A DNA stretch of 64,000 nt, from contig OZ022261.1 of NCBI GenBank assembly GCA_963978905.1, positions 30,191,686 through 30,255,685 on the forward strand, in the 5' to 3' direction. Below the pieces are notes generated by a model. The model was not told the origin of the DNA. It saw only the letters and a program-made list of their open reading frames with translations, and did not search any database. This DNA comes from Trichostrongylus colubriformis. Taxonomy: Eukaryota; Nematoda; Chromadorea; Rhabditida; Trichostrongylidae. The position numbers and the translations under genes were made by a program. This document shows positions 44,520 through 55,849 of the stretch, piece by piece (positions within the stretch are counted from its first letter, which is position 1; every line of letters starts with the position of its first letter).

Positions 44520-44551
44520 ACGGAGCGCGTCACCGGTGTGACGCGCTCCGT
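44520..44551. repeat. Perfect 32-base palindrome
   Basis: CGGAGCGCGTCACCGG and its exact complement with no spacer. Abuts the fold-back element at 44555. Confidence 0.9.
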
Positions 44552-44554
44552 CTG

Positions 44555-45051
44555 TTAAAGGCACATTCCAGGATTATTGGGATATCACATCTCCTACCGC
44601 GGATGGATAGTTCCACCCAAGCCACGTAGGCCGTACCTTTACCGAGGCTTGTATGTCAGTTCTTGGAGCGTGCAGAGCCAAAGAATCTAGCGCAAGAGCT
44701 CGGCCCCGCCCACCCCAGCCGGGGATGTGCTGCAAGTGTTCCGGTGCCTAGTGTGGGGTCAGGTAACTCAGTAGTGGGCTTACTTCACGGGGCGATTGGT
44801 TTACTGCCAATTTCAAGATCTTGGCTAGTTGCTGGTCTACCTATGTCGGAGATAAGAGTCGAAGAGTAAAGGCAGACCCCCGGCTGGGGTGGGTGGGGCC
44901 GAGCTGTTGCGCTAGATTCTTTGGCTCTGCACGCTCCAGGATCTGACACCCACGCCTCGGTAAAGGTTCAGCCTACGTGGCTTGGGTCGAACTATCCATC
45001 CACGGCAGGAGATGTGATATCCTGATAATCCTGGAATGTGCCTTTAAATGC
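44555..45051. mobile_element. 497-base fold-back element
   Basis: Arms about 175 bases (44555-44728, 44876-45051) starting TTAAAGGCACATTCCAGGAT; central loop about 147 bases. No coding content. Confidence 0.8.
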
Positions 45052-45380
45052 CATAAGCCATAAACTCCCTATCGAATAGTCTGTTGCGAGAAGGTAGCCG
45101 AATGTCAATATTACGAAGAATCGCATCATCTTGCAACTGTATCCGAACAATACTGCGATGTATTGCAGCGCAGACTACCATAGATGAATTAATAAGAAAA
45201 ATAATGTTAAATCAACATTTCTTACTATTTAGATTTGTCAAGGAACCTAAGACTCTCACTTGAGTGTATTGTTGAGTGTGTGTATTTTATGCTCGATTGT
45301 GTTTAGTGAGTTATCTTCTCTGCTTCTAAATTCCCTGTTTTTGCTGAATCTTAAGGCACATCATGCGTGATAATAAACAA

Positions 45381-46051
45381 ATACTGTTTGATTAGGTGTT
45401 GTTGAGGCTCTTGAAATCATTTTATCTACTGATAAGCTTTCGGCATTAATGCCTTCTTCAAATCTTAACTTACAATACTTAACATACAATCCTACATTAT
45501 GGTTATCAATCGAAACAAACCAGGACAAAGAAGGATGGGGGGCCTTACGGCGCGCTGGTGAGGGTAAAGAATGAAACGCCGGTCTAACTCTGAGGCAGGA
45601 AGGGTATCATTCCTGACTACGCTATGAGCCTCAAAAGGTCACGTAGCTCCTCCTTCGCGTTCATTTCTGGCTTGATTCCTTGTATCTCCCGTGCTTCAAT
45701 TATTTAATGAATTATTATTCATTAAATAATGGAAGCAGGGAAGATACAAAGAATTAAGCCACAAATGAACGCGAAGGAGGAGTTACGTGACCTTTTGAGG
45801 CCCATAGCGTAATCAGCAATGATACCCTTCCCACCTCAGTGTTAGACCGGCGTTTCATTCTTTACCCTCATCAGCGCGCCGTATGGCCCCCCTCCTTCTT
45901 TGTCCTGGTTTGTTTCATTGATGTATAACCATAATGTAGTTGTTTGTATGTTAATATTGTAATTTTAGATCTGAAGAAGGCATTAATGCCGAAAGCTTAT
46001 CAGGAAATAAAAGGATTTCAGGGGCTTCAACAACACCTAATCAAACAGTAT
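45381..46051. mobile_element. 671-base fold-back element
   Basis: Ends ATACTGTTTGATTAGGTGTT in inverted orientation. Arms of about 330 bases meet at an AT-rich centre (ATTATTTAATGAATTATT) near 45715. Contains GAAGAAGGCATTAATGCCGA in each arm. Confidence 0.85.
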
Positions 46052-46357
46052 CGGATGAAGCTCATAGATAGCAGCATCATTCAATAAACAAATAAATAAA
46101 TAGAAGGCATGAAGTCTTCGTTCCTCAGTGTAGGCATGCTGATGTGGACATGCTACCGCTCAGCCATTCCTAGATGCTATGCGTGAAAGTAAACCTTCTG
46201 ATTTTTACCGTTATCACCGTTACACAGACAGGTTGCTGAGTATGTTATTAAGAACAGCATGTTCACTGTAGCAGTCTGAGAATATGGACAACAGCACATC
46301 GAGACGTTCTACAGCTAGGCTTGCTGAACCCCTTTACCCTACAACTTGACCTGCGTG

Positions 46358-46564
46358 TCAATGAACAGTAAAACCACGTTCTCGTACTGTTCGCGCGTGT
46401 TCGATATTTAGTGGCTGCTCATTCAACGATTGGAGCCACTCATCCATTTCAGACTGTGTTGATGTTATAATGAACCAATCACCAATATAGCTAAAACTAA
46501 AGCAGCCAAGTACTGGAGTTGTGCTGTTGTGCTGTTCCGGGGCCCTATGAAGATCCGAATGCAT
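46358..46564 (-). pseudogene. Reverse transcriptase fragment (Penelope-like?)
   Basis: The peptide FSFSYIGDWFIITSTQSEMD followed by EWLQSLNEQPLNIEHAR resembles the YVDDW/I motif and following helix of Penelope-type reverse transcriptases, with Asp-Asp altered to Gly-Asp. No other RT motifs are intact nearby. Weak single-motif evidence. Confidence 0.4.
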
Positions 46565-46569
46565 GACAA

Positions 46570-47237
46570 TAATATGAGACTCAGTTTATTCAGCTCGAGC
46601 AAGCTTCAAAATCCCCTCGAGGTTTGCATACGTTAAGGAGTGCAGTTGTGGTTAGTTTATGTTTACGTTGCAAACACCGAGAACCTGCAAATTCCTACAA
46701 AAAAAAACCCAACAGGTAACTTTGCGGCTTTTTGTAGCTTTTGAAGTAGCTTTTTGAGGAGCATATTGTTAATGCGCATTCTATTAATAAATAAGTCAAC
46801 GAAGGTGGTGCCAACATGGCCACGCCTATAAAGGTGTGAGATGGATTTCCAAAAATATTTGTCCACTCAACATAGTGAAACATGGTGACATGAAAATACA
46901 TCAGCCCATTAAAGCGTGTCACATGATTAATGCGCATTTGGTAAGAGCCTTAGTTCCTTTAGAAATCGCGATGGCGTGTTTCCTGTGTTTTCACTGGACA
47001 ATCATACGATCCCGTACGCTGATATGGTGGGCCGTTTCCTGCACTGGGAAAGGCTTATTTTTATCATCCACAGAAAACGGAAAACAGAGCAACATCAATG
47101 ATTCAACAACATAGCATGCGTAACATTTACAGTAGGGTATATGGATTTGACTGAAAACTCTTATGCGTTCGCTTCTCAACTAGATATTAAGTTTGATCAG
47201 ATTAACAGAGTTAAGAGTTCAGTTTCAGCAGGTCGAA
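46570..47237. other. AT-rich spacer, no gene recognised
   Basis: Open frames on both strands lack splice support. Possibly more decayed retroelement. Confidence 0.35.
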
Positions 47238-47620
47238 TTAAAGGCACTGGGAGGGGTCAGGAGTATGTAATAACTGGGAATACGTTTTCATTGAAAGCAA
47301 GACTCCCACTTCAGAAGAGATGATATGTAGCTAAACTTCCACTGAAAAAGCGCGGCTTGGGGTTTTATTACGATCCCGCAGCACGGTCTGTCGTTCTGCA
47401 CTTCATCGATCGGGCGAGTTGCCGGCGAGGTTGGGTGGCCGTCTGCAGTCTACCTCCGGCTAGTGAGACAGAGGGGCGCGAGAGAGAAAGGTTATTTTCG
47501 GGATCCTCTTCCTCGTTTTTTTTGCCGTTTGAATTCTTTCTTTCTCTACTGTTACACTGCTGAGCATCCCTAGTTTCAAATCCACAATCTGCCAATCTTG
47601 TCTCTTTCGGTGTCTCTAAC
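47238..47620 (+). repeat. Dispersed ~400-base repeat, copy
   Basis: Same block order as 16200-16583, high similarity around AAGCGCGGCTTGGGG. Confidence 0.6.
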
Positions 47621-47624
47621 CGTA

Positions 47625-50590
47625 TAAACCATGAGTGGTGCAAAACGTTTAGATGGGAAACTGCTTGATCTAGGAAAAGGGAAGCCTGCATCGTCAAAAG
47701 ATCACAGTTTAAGCTGTTCTGAAGTTTAACTACTCTGATGAGGTGTGATCCTTCAAACACGGACGTGTTGGGCAGAAACAGGCGGAGGCTTTGAGAAGCA
47801 GCGACGTTCACAGACATTCTCAAAAGATCGTACAACCGCAAAATCGAAAAATCGTGGAGTCTGACGGCGGCTTTGTGTCCAGCGCGAGGAGTGTGCGTTA
47901 GTGGGTAGATGCCATAGAAAATCGTGAAAAAACGAAAAATCGGAAGGGCACATCTTCTAATGAATCGCATCTGTTGAAAAGCGGTATGCCCACTTCTCCT
48001 AAAGAATCAACTACGAGTAGTTCTTTGTCAAGGGAATGTCACCTACTCAAGTCAGACGGGCTAATTAGGCTTAATTACGATCTATTCTCAGTTGAATACG
48101 ACTCCCCGCCCAGCGGACCATATGCGGCCCTACGTCGAGGATTCCATTATGCACCCTGTACCGCTACGCTAGTCAATTGAACGGTTCCTTTGCAAACATT
48201 TTGGGCCATTTCGTGGCTCAATTCCATTTAAAATAAAAGCTGGGAAAACTCAGTAATCATGTGACAGTCGTTCTATTATCTGCTCCACCACACCGTTGCA
48301 TAAGGATCCTGTTTTTGAGGGAGGTGGGGGGCGGGTGAGAGGGGAGGGGAGGTGGAATGAACAACCACATAAAAATGGGTAAAAATATTGTAGTATAGAA
48401 CTCAGAGAGTGGCTCGTTTCGCCTCCAACTCAGACGAACCACTATGTTTTCATCAACACCCGAGGAATCTTTTCATCATCATGGTTTTGTACAGCTGGTG
48501 GGATGGAATGTAGATTTGAACGAAAGGCAACGATCAGTGTCTGGTTTACCGTCTATTGTAATTCCTATTGATTTCTTTGTTGATTCAGCATATTGAAAGC
48601 GTATCGGCTTGCGTTCCAGTCGTCAATTCGATCTGTTTTGATTTAATCAATATTCATGTTGTTGCGCGAATGAGATCAGCAATGGAATATCACTGAAGGC
48701 ATATGGAGATTCCACAGCTATGCAAATCTTCAAGCCCGCCCATTGGTCATCTGGTATACGAGTGCTTCCGAGCATCGTCCATCGTCATTCGTGCACATTC
48801 CTGTGCCGATCGACAGAGCTCTTCGGTGTTTCGAGCCACTGCTGCCATCATTACGTCGCCTACTGACAAGTAGAACTATAGGTAAGACGATTTCAGACAC
48901 TTACGTTTTGCTCCTTTTGAAAGCACATCCAGGGCCAATAATGACAGCATTAAGCACACTACAGTACCCTAAGATGAATGGCGCGTTCTCCAGTTAATTT
49001 TGCTTCATATCAATTCAATAACCTCTGTATTTAAATCGTAGTTGACTAGTATTGTCTTGGCCTCTACGAAAGAACTTCGGACGAACTCTTTAGCACTGAA
49101 AATGCGCTGAACGGAAACAGGGGTCTACACTGACGTTTGCGATTTCGAAACAGCGAAAGCACGACAGCAAACCGCATATAAATATCGATCAAGACTTTCG
49201 TTTCTCGTCATTTTGTTACCTTCACCTTCTATATGAATATATGATAGCCAAAACATTCACTTCGTACTATTCCTTTTACAGCGAGCGCAAGTTCACTGCT
49301 TTTTCTGATCATTTGGATTTAAAGATTTTCGAACTATCATGTTATCGGAAATGCTATTTCATAACCTCTGGAATGCATTCGAATCCTCATGAAAATTTCA
49401 TGAACCCGTTACAGTAATACACAGTGGAAAAATCTGAACAAACGACATCACTGGAACGGGGGCGTCGTTAGCTAAATATCTCAAAGTAATCAGATCATCT
49501 GTAGCGATCCCACGGGGACAGTACATAACGATTCTCAGGGCTACTGAAAAGCAGCTTCAATCACTGCTTCTGTGGCAGTCACTTCCCTGCAAGGGTCAGG
49601 CACTGCGTGAAGAATTCCTCTGAAATACGACGCCACCCACCCCCCCCCCCCCCCCCCCTCCCCCCTCCATGACTGACTATTTATGTGGTGTCTTTGAAAA
49701 AGGGTTGATCGCTTATCGTAGTACAACTATGTAGTGAAAGTATGATTATCGATCGACAACATTTTTCAAGGCCTTTCTAAAATCAGTAATAAAGGTAGGC
49801 CGTCGAAAATTTCGCAATCTGTGTCCTTCCCAAATACAACCCAAAATACCATGCCTGTCGAGGATTCCTGAACCCATGTATCGTGTCTCCAGTTTTCTTC
49901 CTTCAACTTTCGTTTAGATTTATCCGTGTGACTTCATGCCGTCTGTTTAGACTCGTATGAAAGACTCTTCAATCACATGACTCTTTCAGGTGTCTCAATT
50001 GTAGCATGTAAAGTTGGTTTTTATTGGATTTAGCAATTCACACTGGTCGCATGACTAACAGTGCTGCTGACCTGCACCATCCTCGTCGCCGTCATCGTTA
50101 GACCGTCATCATCGATCGTTGCACTGCTTTAGATGTTTTGACTCAGAATATATTGCCTTTTCGTGGGTGGAAAACGACAACTGTCGAAATGTTTGCAAGT
50201 GGACAGATTTGATGACCACTGTTCCACGATAAAACAAGAAACAATCTGACTCAGCACATTCCGACCTCCAGGGAGCGTAAAACCCACAATGATCATGTGA
50301 TAATGCAAGAAGCAGCCCCATCTGTTGCAGTTTCTCCTTTTTTTTCTTTTCATTTCAGTTGCATATTTCTTCAAATACTTCTCAGCAGCATGGACTATAC
50401 GCTTAACGATGGTGACGACAATGATGGCATTTTGAATGAAATCGAAGCTGCAGCAACAAATTCCAGCGAGTGCAGCAGTATTCTTTGAACATCACATCGA
50501 TTTTTCGCAGTAAGAAGATATATCGTTTCCACATACAATCCTGAACACAGCATCCGGCTGAATTCACGCGCACGAGAGGCTGTCCTGGTC
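47625..50590. other. Long stretch without a confident gene
   Basis: A plus frame at 48700-48893 ends at ATAG|gtaaga but has no acceptor or family. A C-rich tract lies at 49640-49658. At 50358-50489 a tttcag acceptor precedes a short frame MDYTLNDGDDNDGILNEIEA... ending TGA, a possible small terminal exon. None is firm. Confidence 0.35.
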
Positions 50591-50723
50591 CTGGAGAGCA
50601 ATGTCACGTGATGGTAGAAACGTGGAAGCAACAAAATGCATGTCAATGGGGCTCTTTGTCGCTGCCCGTTCGGTTCATACGTGTTTCGTGTTGTGTGTTC
50701 AGTACCGATGTGGCAGTTCTGGT

Positions 50724-50791
50724 GGTCTGCATACCAGTGGCAGCATTTCCACACGATTTGGTTGAAAATGCACCTACCTGGTATGCAGACC
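50724..50791 (+). ncRNA. miRNA-like hairpin upstream of mir-34
   Basis: 14-bp perfect stem (50724-50737 with 50778-50791, GGTCTGCATACCAG / CTGGTATGCAGACC), a small internal loop, a second 6-bp stem (50743-50748 with 50766-50771) and a 17-base loop. Length and shape fit a pre-miRNA. Arm sequence matches no miRNA I know. Confidence 0.4.
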
Positions 50792-51452
50792 CCGTGTCTG
50801 CGTCTCGGCCACCCGGTCGGTACCTCATCGCGCTCTGCCCGTGGCACCGCCCGCCCCCTTCCCCCGTGTGTGCCGCCGACACCCCGCCGCGGCTGCGGCC
50901 GGCCGGCCGCGATCAGCTGATCCGGCAGTGTTCGCCCGCCATCTCGCGTGTTCCTTGTGCCGCTCTGCCTGCCCCGGCCGCCCTCCTCGCACACCCTCGA
51001 AACTCTTCCCATTTCGTCCGTCCGTCCGTCCGTCCGTGTGTCAGTCAGCTAGCATACCTCGTCGTGAGCTGCTGTTCTGGTGGCTGTCGTGGTCAGTTCA
51101 GTGTCATGTTGCTTAGGTACGTGTTTGTGGAGCGGTGTACGTGTGTAGGTGTGTGGGTGAGAGTGTCGATTTCGATTCGAGGTCGTTTGAGTGGCCCATG
51201 CGAGCAGTGACGGTGTCGCTGTGGCTGCTGGCCAGATTGGCACCCACAATAAGCCCTGCTCTAGCATTTATTCATTCGCTCGTTCATTCATGTATTCATT
51301 TGTCCCCATGCACCCATCCGCCCATTCGCTTCACATGTTCGTTAAAATCGTTCATTCAACTTCCCCGTTTTCTCGCAACTCTTCCTTCGTCACCCTCATT
51401 CGTCTTTTATTGGCCAGAAATGTTTCCGAACAAACGGAAATGAGGCACGCAC

Positions 51453-51524
51453 TGTGCCGGGTGGCAGTGTGGTTAGCTGGTTGCAGCCGGTGACAACGGC
51501 TATCACCACTGCCGTCCTGGCGCA
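51453..51524 (+). ncRNA. mir-34: mir-34 microRNA precursor
   Basis: The 5p arm at 51462-51483 reads UGGCAGUGUGGUUAGCUGG plus UUG, the conserved miR-34 sequence with seed GGCAGUG. The 3p arm is about 51496-51517 (ACGGCTATCACCACTGCCGT...), close to the C. elegans star strand. The hairpin pairs GCCGGGTGGCAGTG with CACTGCCGTCCTGGC and closes on a short CAGCCGGTGACA loop. miR-34 is a stress- and ageing-linked regulator known from worms to mammals. Base 1 is U as in flies, where C. elegans has A. Confidence 0.95.
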
Positions 51525-52500
51525 TGACGTTTTCCTCTTCCATGAAAACCCTTCTCATCACTAACCGAAATTCACGTCAATTCAAATAAAAATCATAATG
51601 TGATACTGCACCTATTCGAACTGTATTCATACCTACTATTCAAACTAAATTTCTCAATTGTGCATTTGCTAACCCATTCCTTCCAGCTGCTAATCAGCGC
51701 TTTATTCTCATATATTCCACTCAGCCGACCTCAAATCATCCCAGAAACAGGTGAGCTCCATTTGAAGACTTAGACCAGCTAGAGGGCACCACTTTATCAC
51801 GTGAATCATCCTTGATCAACTGGCAGTCACAAAAAAAAGGTCCTTGCGGGACGTGAACTCCAGGGTGCACGAAGTTTGGTGTGGTCGCGATCCATACCCT
51901 CTTAGGCGCGGTTGCCAGTGGGGAAACTGTCAATCAAGCGACCAGAAACTGCTCGGAGGCCATCAACGATGCTGCGTTATGCGTCGTTGTTGTGGTGGCG
52001 CTTCTCGATCGACACCGCCGCCGACGCTGCAGCGATGGGGAGGGTTCAGTGGCGCTGTGGAAACTCGGCGGCATTGTCATGTTGGTTGTGTGCGAGTGGT
52101 GATGGGCATTGATTGGCAAAAACGGCTGACGCTGGCGCGATCGATTCCCGAGCGAGGCCCGCCACAACACACAAACATCACAGGAAAAAAAACACGTCAC
52201 ACGCACATAAAGACGACATGCTTACATGGAATGTGGTCGCATCTGATCTGCCACGTTGACGTCATCGGGTGGGCCATCGACGTCGTCATTGCCAGCGCGT
52301 ACACATACGGGACGGCGGCACGTCATCTTAACAATTCTCAAGTGCCCTAAGCGACAGCGAGCGGCAATTGTCGCATCGGCAGCAAGTGTCGACGTCAGTG
52401 GCGATCAGCAGCCATCCTTCTCGACGATCAGCGTTCGCGCGCCGCGCCCCCGCGCTACCGATGACGTGCGTTTCAACAGATTCGCTCGCATACAAAGCTA

Positions 52501-54050
52501 ATCGAAACGGCTCTGGAAGAACGCGGTCTATAGGGGTGTTGATATTTTAAAATGTGCTACCATGTCTCATTTTTCATGCCGCCGCCACTTTAAAAACGAT
52601 TAACATAACAAACTATTAGGAATGCGGGGGACGTTTTTGCGATGTTTACGACTTTCAGCTGCCCATGTTCGATTTTTGCTGTCGCACTGCGAGAGAGAGA
52701 AACGACATTACCATAGATTGCAACACGTCATTAATGTTCACGTTTATCTAAAAGTGAAGTGAAACGTTTTAACAACAAATAAATAAGCGTTGATTGCTGT
52801 GCTCTCTTGCATCATCATCATCATTTTAGTTTTTAACGTATAATAGTGTGTGTGTGGTGGTTTTAATGTGGGGTAAAATGAACGAGGTGGGTGGGTGTTT
52901 CTATGCTGTGTGGTGGTTTTGTTTTGTTCTTTGACTTATGATCGAACCATCGAATGCTTTTTTTCTTCTCGTCAAAGAGCGCTCGCGCTCCGACGGCCGC
53001 CCTGTGTGGGGCTGACTGACTGACTGGCTGACTGGCTGCTGCAACTGCTTTTGTTTGTCGGTTCAATGGAGAAATGTTTGAAGTGACACGCACACAGATA
53101 CCAAGCAGCCAAAGTTTTCCATTTTTGCATAAATATTATTAGGATTCAAAAAGCGATTATCACCATAGCAACTCATACAGAGGTTGTTTTTGAACAGTGA
53201 CATTAACATGAATCCGTATGCTTCGGGAATCCTTCTACTAATCCTTTTTTTTTCGAGGAATTTTTTTTGAAAAACGCAACACCTTTCACATGTGTCCCGC
53301 CAACCCCCCCCCTCCCCCCTTCCTCCTCCTTTTACTAAATAACTTGTATTTTTGGTATACCAAAACCTTGTCCTGAAAAAAAGTGGTCGTCGTCATAATC
53401 ATCGAGAACAAGTAGCTCTTAAGCAGTTTTCTTCCTAAATATGACCTCACCCTTCATGACACTGATAACTCAACCACAACGACAACAAATTTCCATTTGA
53501 TGAGAATTCATTGGAAATACGACCTTCGGTACCCTTCTGACGATACTACCCCTTCTACTTCCGTTAGGTTGTTGGTAAAAGAAATTATGCCGTTATCAGA
53601 TCAATCGATCAATAATCGAAACCTGCTATCTAGTACCCGAAAACCTTTTAGAAGCAATCTAAACGCCTCGAAATTTTCGGAAACGGGTAGGTCCTAGGAT
53701 TCCTCAAGGAGTTCTTCTAAGTACAAGCTCCTCTCTTTCTAGGATAACAAGCTTAAATAAGACCCCCATGGGGATTCCTCAGCCTCTGCTTCTTTCATCC
53801 TCATCCAAGAGACTTTTATAGCTTTACCTAAGAGTGTTGTATGTGCCGTTACTTTTTTTGTAAGTTGATGATTAACAAGATATAACGACAGAATTCTGTG
53901 TAGTGTTTGCGTTGGCCCAGTTGGAACTTAAGGAATAACTGATGAAATCTGACGTTTTTTCTCCCAGCCTTTGATAGCGCCCTATTTTTTAGCGACTTCC
54001 TTGTAGAAGCAAGCGGCCTAGAAGTGCCCAGGGCATCTCCTTCCACTTAC
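52501..54050. other. No gene recognised
   Basis: Mixed AT-rich sequence with C-rich runs near 53305. A plus frame at 53500-53690 ends at a gtaggt donor but lacks an acceptor. Confidence 0.35.
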
Positions 54051-54200
54051 TTTTCGTGTTGGAGTTTCTGCAACCGATTACATAGCCGAACTATCTGTCT
54101 AGCAGTTCAGGGTAGCCATGTCAGCAGCTCGAATACCCGCAGCTTCATGCCTTGGCAGCTTCTTCCCACGGTACTTATCAGTTTTCAAAAAGTCGTCCAA
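54051..54200 (-). other. Spliced-looking 150-base block with a broken frame
   Basis: Bounded by acceptor ctagtttcag and donor AAAA|gtaagt. The first 32 codons are open (LDDFLKTDKYRGKKLPRHEA...), then TAG. The 3' third is open in another frame (IVRLCNRLQKLQHEK) after a possible internal acceptor ctagacag. Either a terminal exon, a shifted exon, or part of the adjoining SINE-like repeat. Confidence 0.25.
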
Positions 54201-54210
54201 CTGAAACTAG

Positions 54211-54264
54211 AAGGACGCTGAGTTATGGGCAAAAGCTGGTGTCGGACAGGACTCGAACCCGCAC
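54211..54264 (-). repeat. tRNA-derived (SINE-like) fragment, copy 2
   Basis: Minus strand GTGCGGGTTCGAGTCCTGTC, then CGACACC and the same CCATAACTCAGCGTCC tail as 1783-1840. The T-arm is well formed; no 5' tRNA half. Confidence 0.45.
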
Positions 54265-55763
54265 TTCAAGCTTTTAAACAACTATTCCAACAGAATTTAT
54301 ACATTTTCCTTACATTAAGAACATGAATACAACATACAAAAGTTATCTTCTCGTAAACACACAATATCAGAACGGGAAGTAACATTGTTATGAAAGGACA
54401 GATAATGAGGAAATAGGAAGACTGAAAAGAACTCGTCTCTGAACTCTGTGATTTCCCCCATACTCTCATTTTACTTTTGAAGCGAGGTAAGCGGACGTGG
54501 ATACTGTTCCCCTAAATGGTGAAATCGCTCATCAATAGTTGTCGATTGGGACAGGGAGCTACAGTAATCGCATAACAATTTAGCCAAAGACAAGAGAGCA
54601 GTTTGTGAATGTGAGTGCTGGGAAAACATGAATAGAAACGGAAAGGGGATGATGATGACGATGATGACACATTGTTTGAATGGCAATCATTGACTAGTCA
54701 GTCTAATGTATACATCAGTGTAAAGCATCATAACAGTATTTCATCTGACGATGATGTGCTTGAATTGTCATTTTCTATTGCCACATAACGACCTAAACAA
54801 TATTGATTATTGTTTTTTTTTCCAACGAAATTTTTCTGCAACAGTGACACACATCGGGAAGCAGAACCGCTATCATGCATTCTTGACATGATATGTGGAC
54901 AAGGTTACCGCCTCCGCAAATAATGATGATGGGCCTTAAAAGCATGACAAAACTTGACGAATCACGTGGGGAAGCCAACGCGGGCACTTGGCGCCAACAG
55001 CCGATCTTTGGTCCCGGATGGGAAGGAAAGGAAGCCCAGGCGGTGCAAAAACCTGCCACAAAAATGTACTGCCAGCTAGTTTGGGGGTTGTGAAGGGGAG
55101 GGATGTCAGCTCAATTACTGGAGTCATTTCACATCTTCGAATGTAGGAAGTACCATTTTAAACGCTCTCAATTTCAGGTAGCGGTTCGAAGCTGATCGAC
55201 CAGTTGCACCTCGCATCCTATACTCTTCTAAATGTGCTATCGTATTCTGGAGCACTGATATTTTATTATTTACGACTTTTTACTGTCTATTTCTATCACC
55301 GCCCATAGTTAACACTCCATGGTGTGCTACCTTTGCTTTTGTGCAATGTTGAAGCACGGGGTTTAAGAATTTTTTGCGAAATACCATGACCTGTACTTGC
55401 TTACTCTCCTACGACCCACTTCCTATAATATTTCCATCGAAAAAATGATTATTGATTGACGACATCTCTCAGAGTCCATTTTAGACTTGAAAAGACCTTA
55501 AAGGGTGTTTGTGAAGGTTCCTTAAGGAGTTTCACACGAATGCGACTCGTCTTTTTTGAGCCCAAAACACGACCCTCATTTCTCAACCCTGATCTTGATG
55601 GACCCTGTCCGTCCATCGTTATTCTTCCGTTATGAAAATAGCTCTACTTCCCGGGGAAATTGCGTTCACTACACCCAGTGATTCGGCTTGAGCACGAGGG
55701 CGGAATTTTGCTGTGGTTGTTTTTCTTTATTTTTACAAAAAATGTGTTTCATGCATCGCTTAC

Positions 55764-55844
55764 CCGTATTTTCATTGCTTGGCTGTAACTCTATCAGTGC
55801 AGTAGTTGTAAGTGTTGTCGGCGTTGAGAACGTTTCTTTGTCAT
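55764..55844 (-). CDS. Orphan internal exon, Ser/Thr-rich segment
   Basis: 81 bases between acceptor attgctttcag and donor ACGG|gtaagc, phase 1 to phase 1, fully open. Encodes DKETFSTPTTLTTTALIELQ then PSNENT. Both splice sites are strong. It may belong to the minus-strand gene entering from the right edge, but phases require at least one exon between. Family unknown. Confidence 0.5.
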
Positions 55845-55849
55845 CTGAA

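Larger units (their letters stand above)
50592..52500. other. GC-rich, repeat-poor island around mir-34
   Basis: Composition is markedly GC-richer than its surroundings and transposon copies are absent. Contains CCGT (51018-51037) and TTCATTCG microsatellites. Long open frames on both strands fit high GC rather than a protein. Likely the primary mir-34 transcript or its promoter. Confidence 0.4.

Noticed and set aside
48690..48893. Possible exon with YTS...SFVHIP reminiscent of pyroglutamyl peptidase I
   Set aside because: Similarity is limited to a few residues, catalytic motifs and an acceptor are absent.
50395..51210. Overlapping ~200-codon frames on both strands
   Set aside because: GC-rich sequence yields long frames by chance; neither has a domain and the miRNA-like hairpin lies inside both.
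52222..52450. Open minus frame ending at a gtaagc donor
   Set aside because: High GC background, no acceptor and no recognisable protein.
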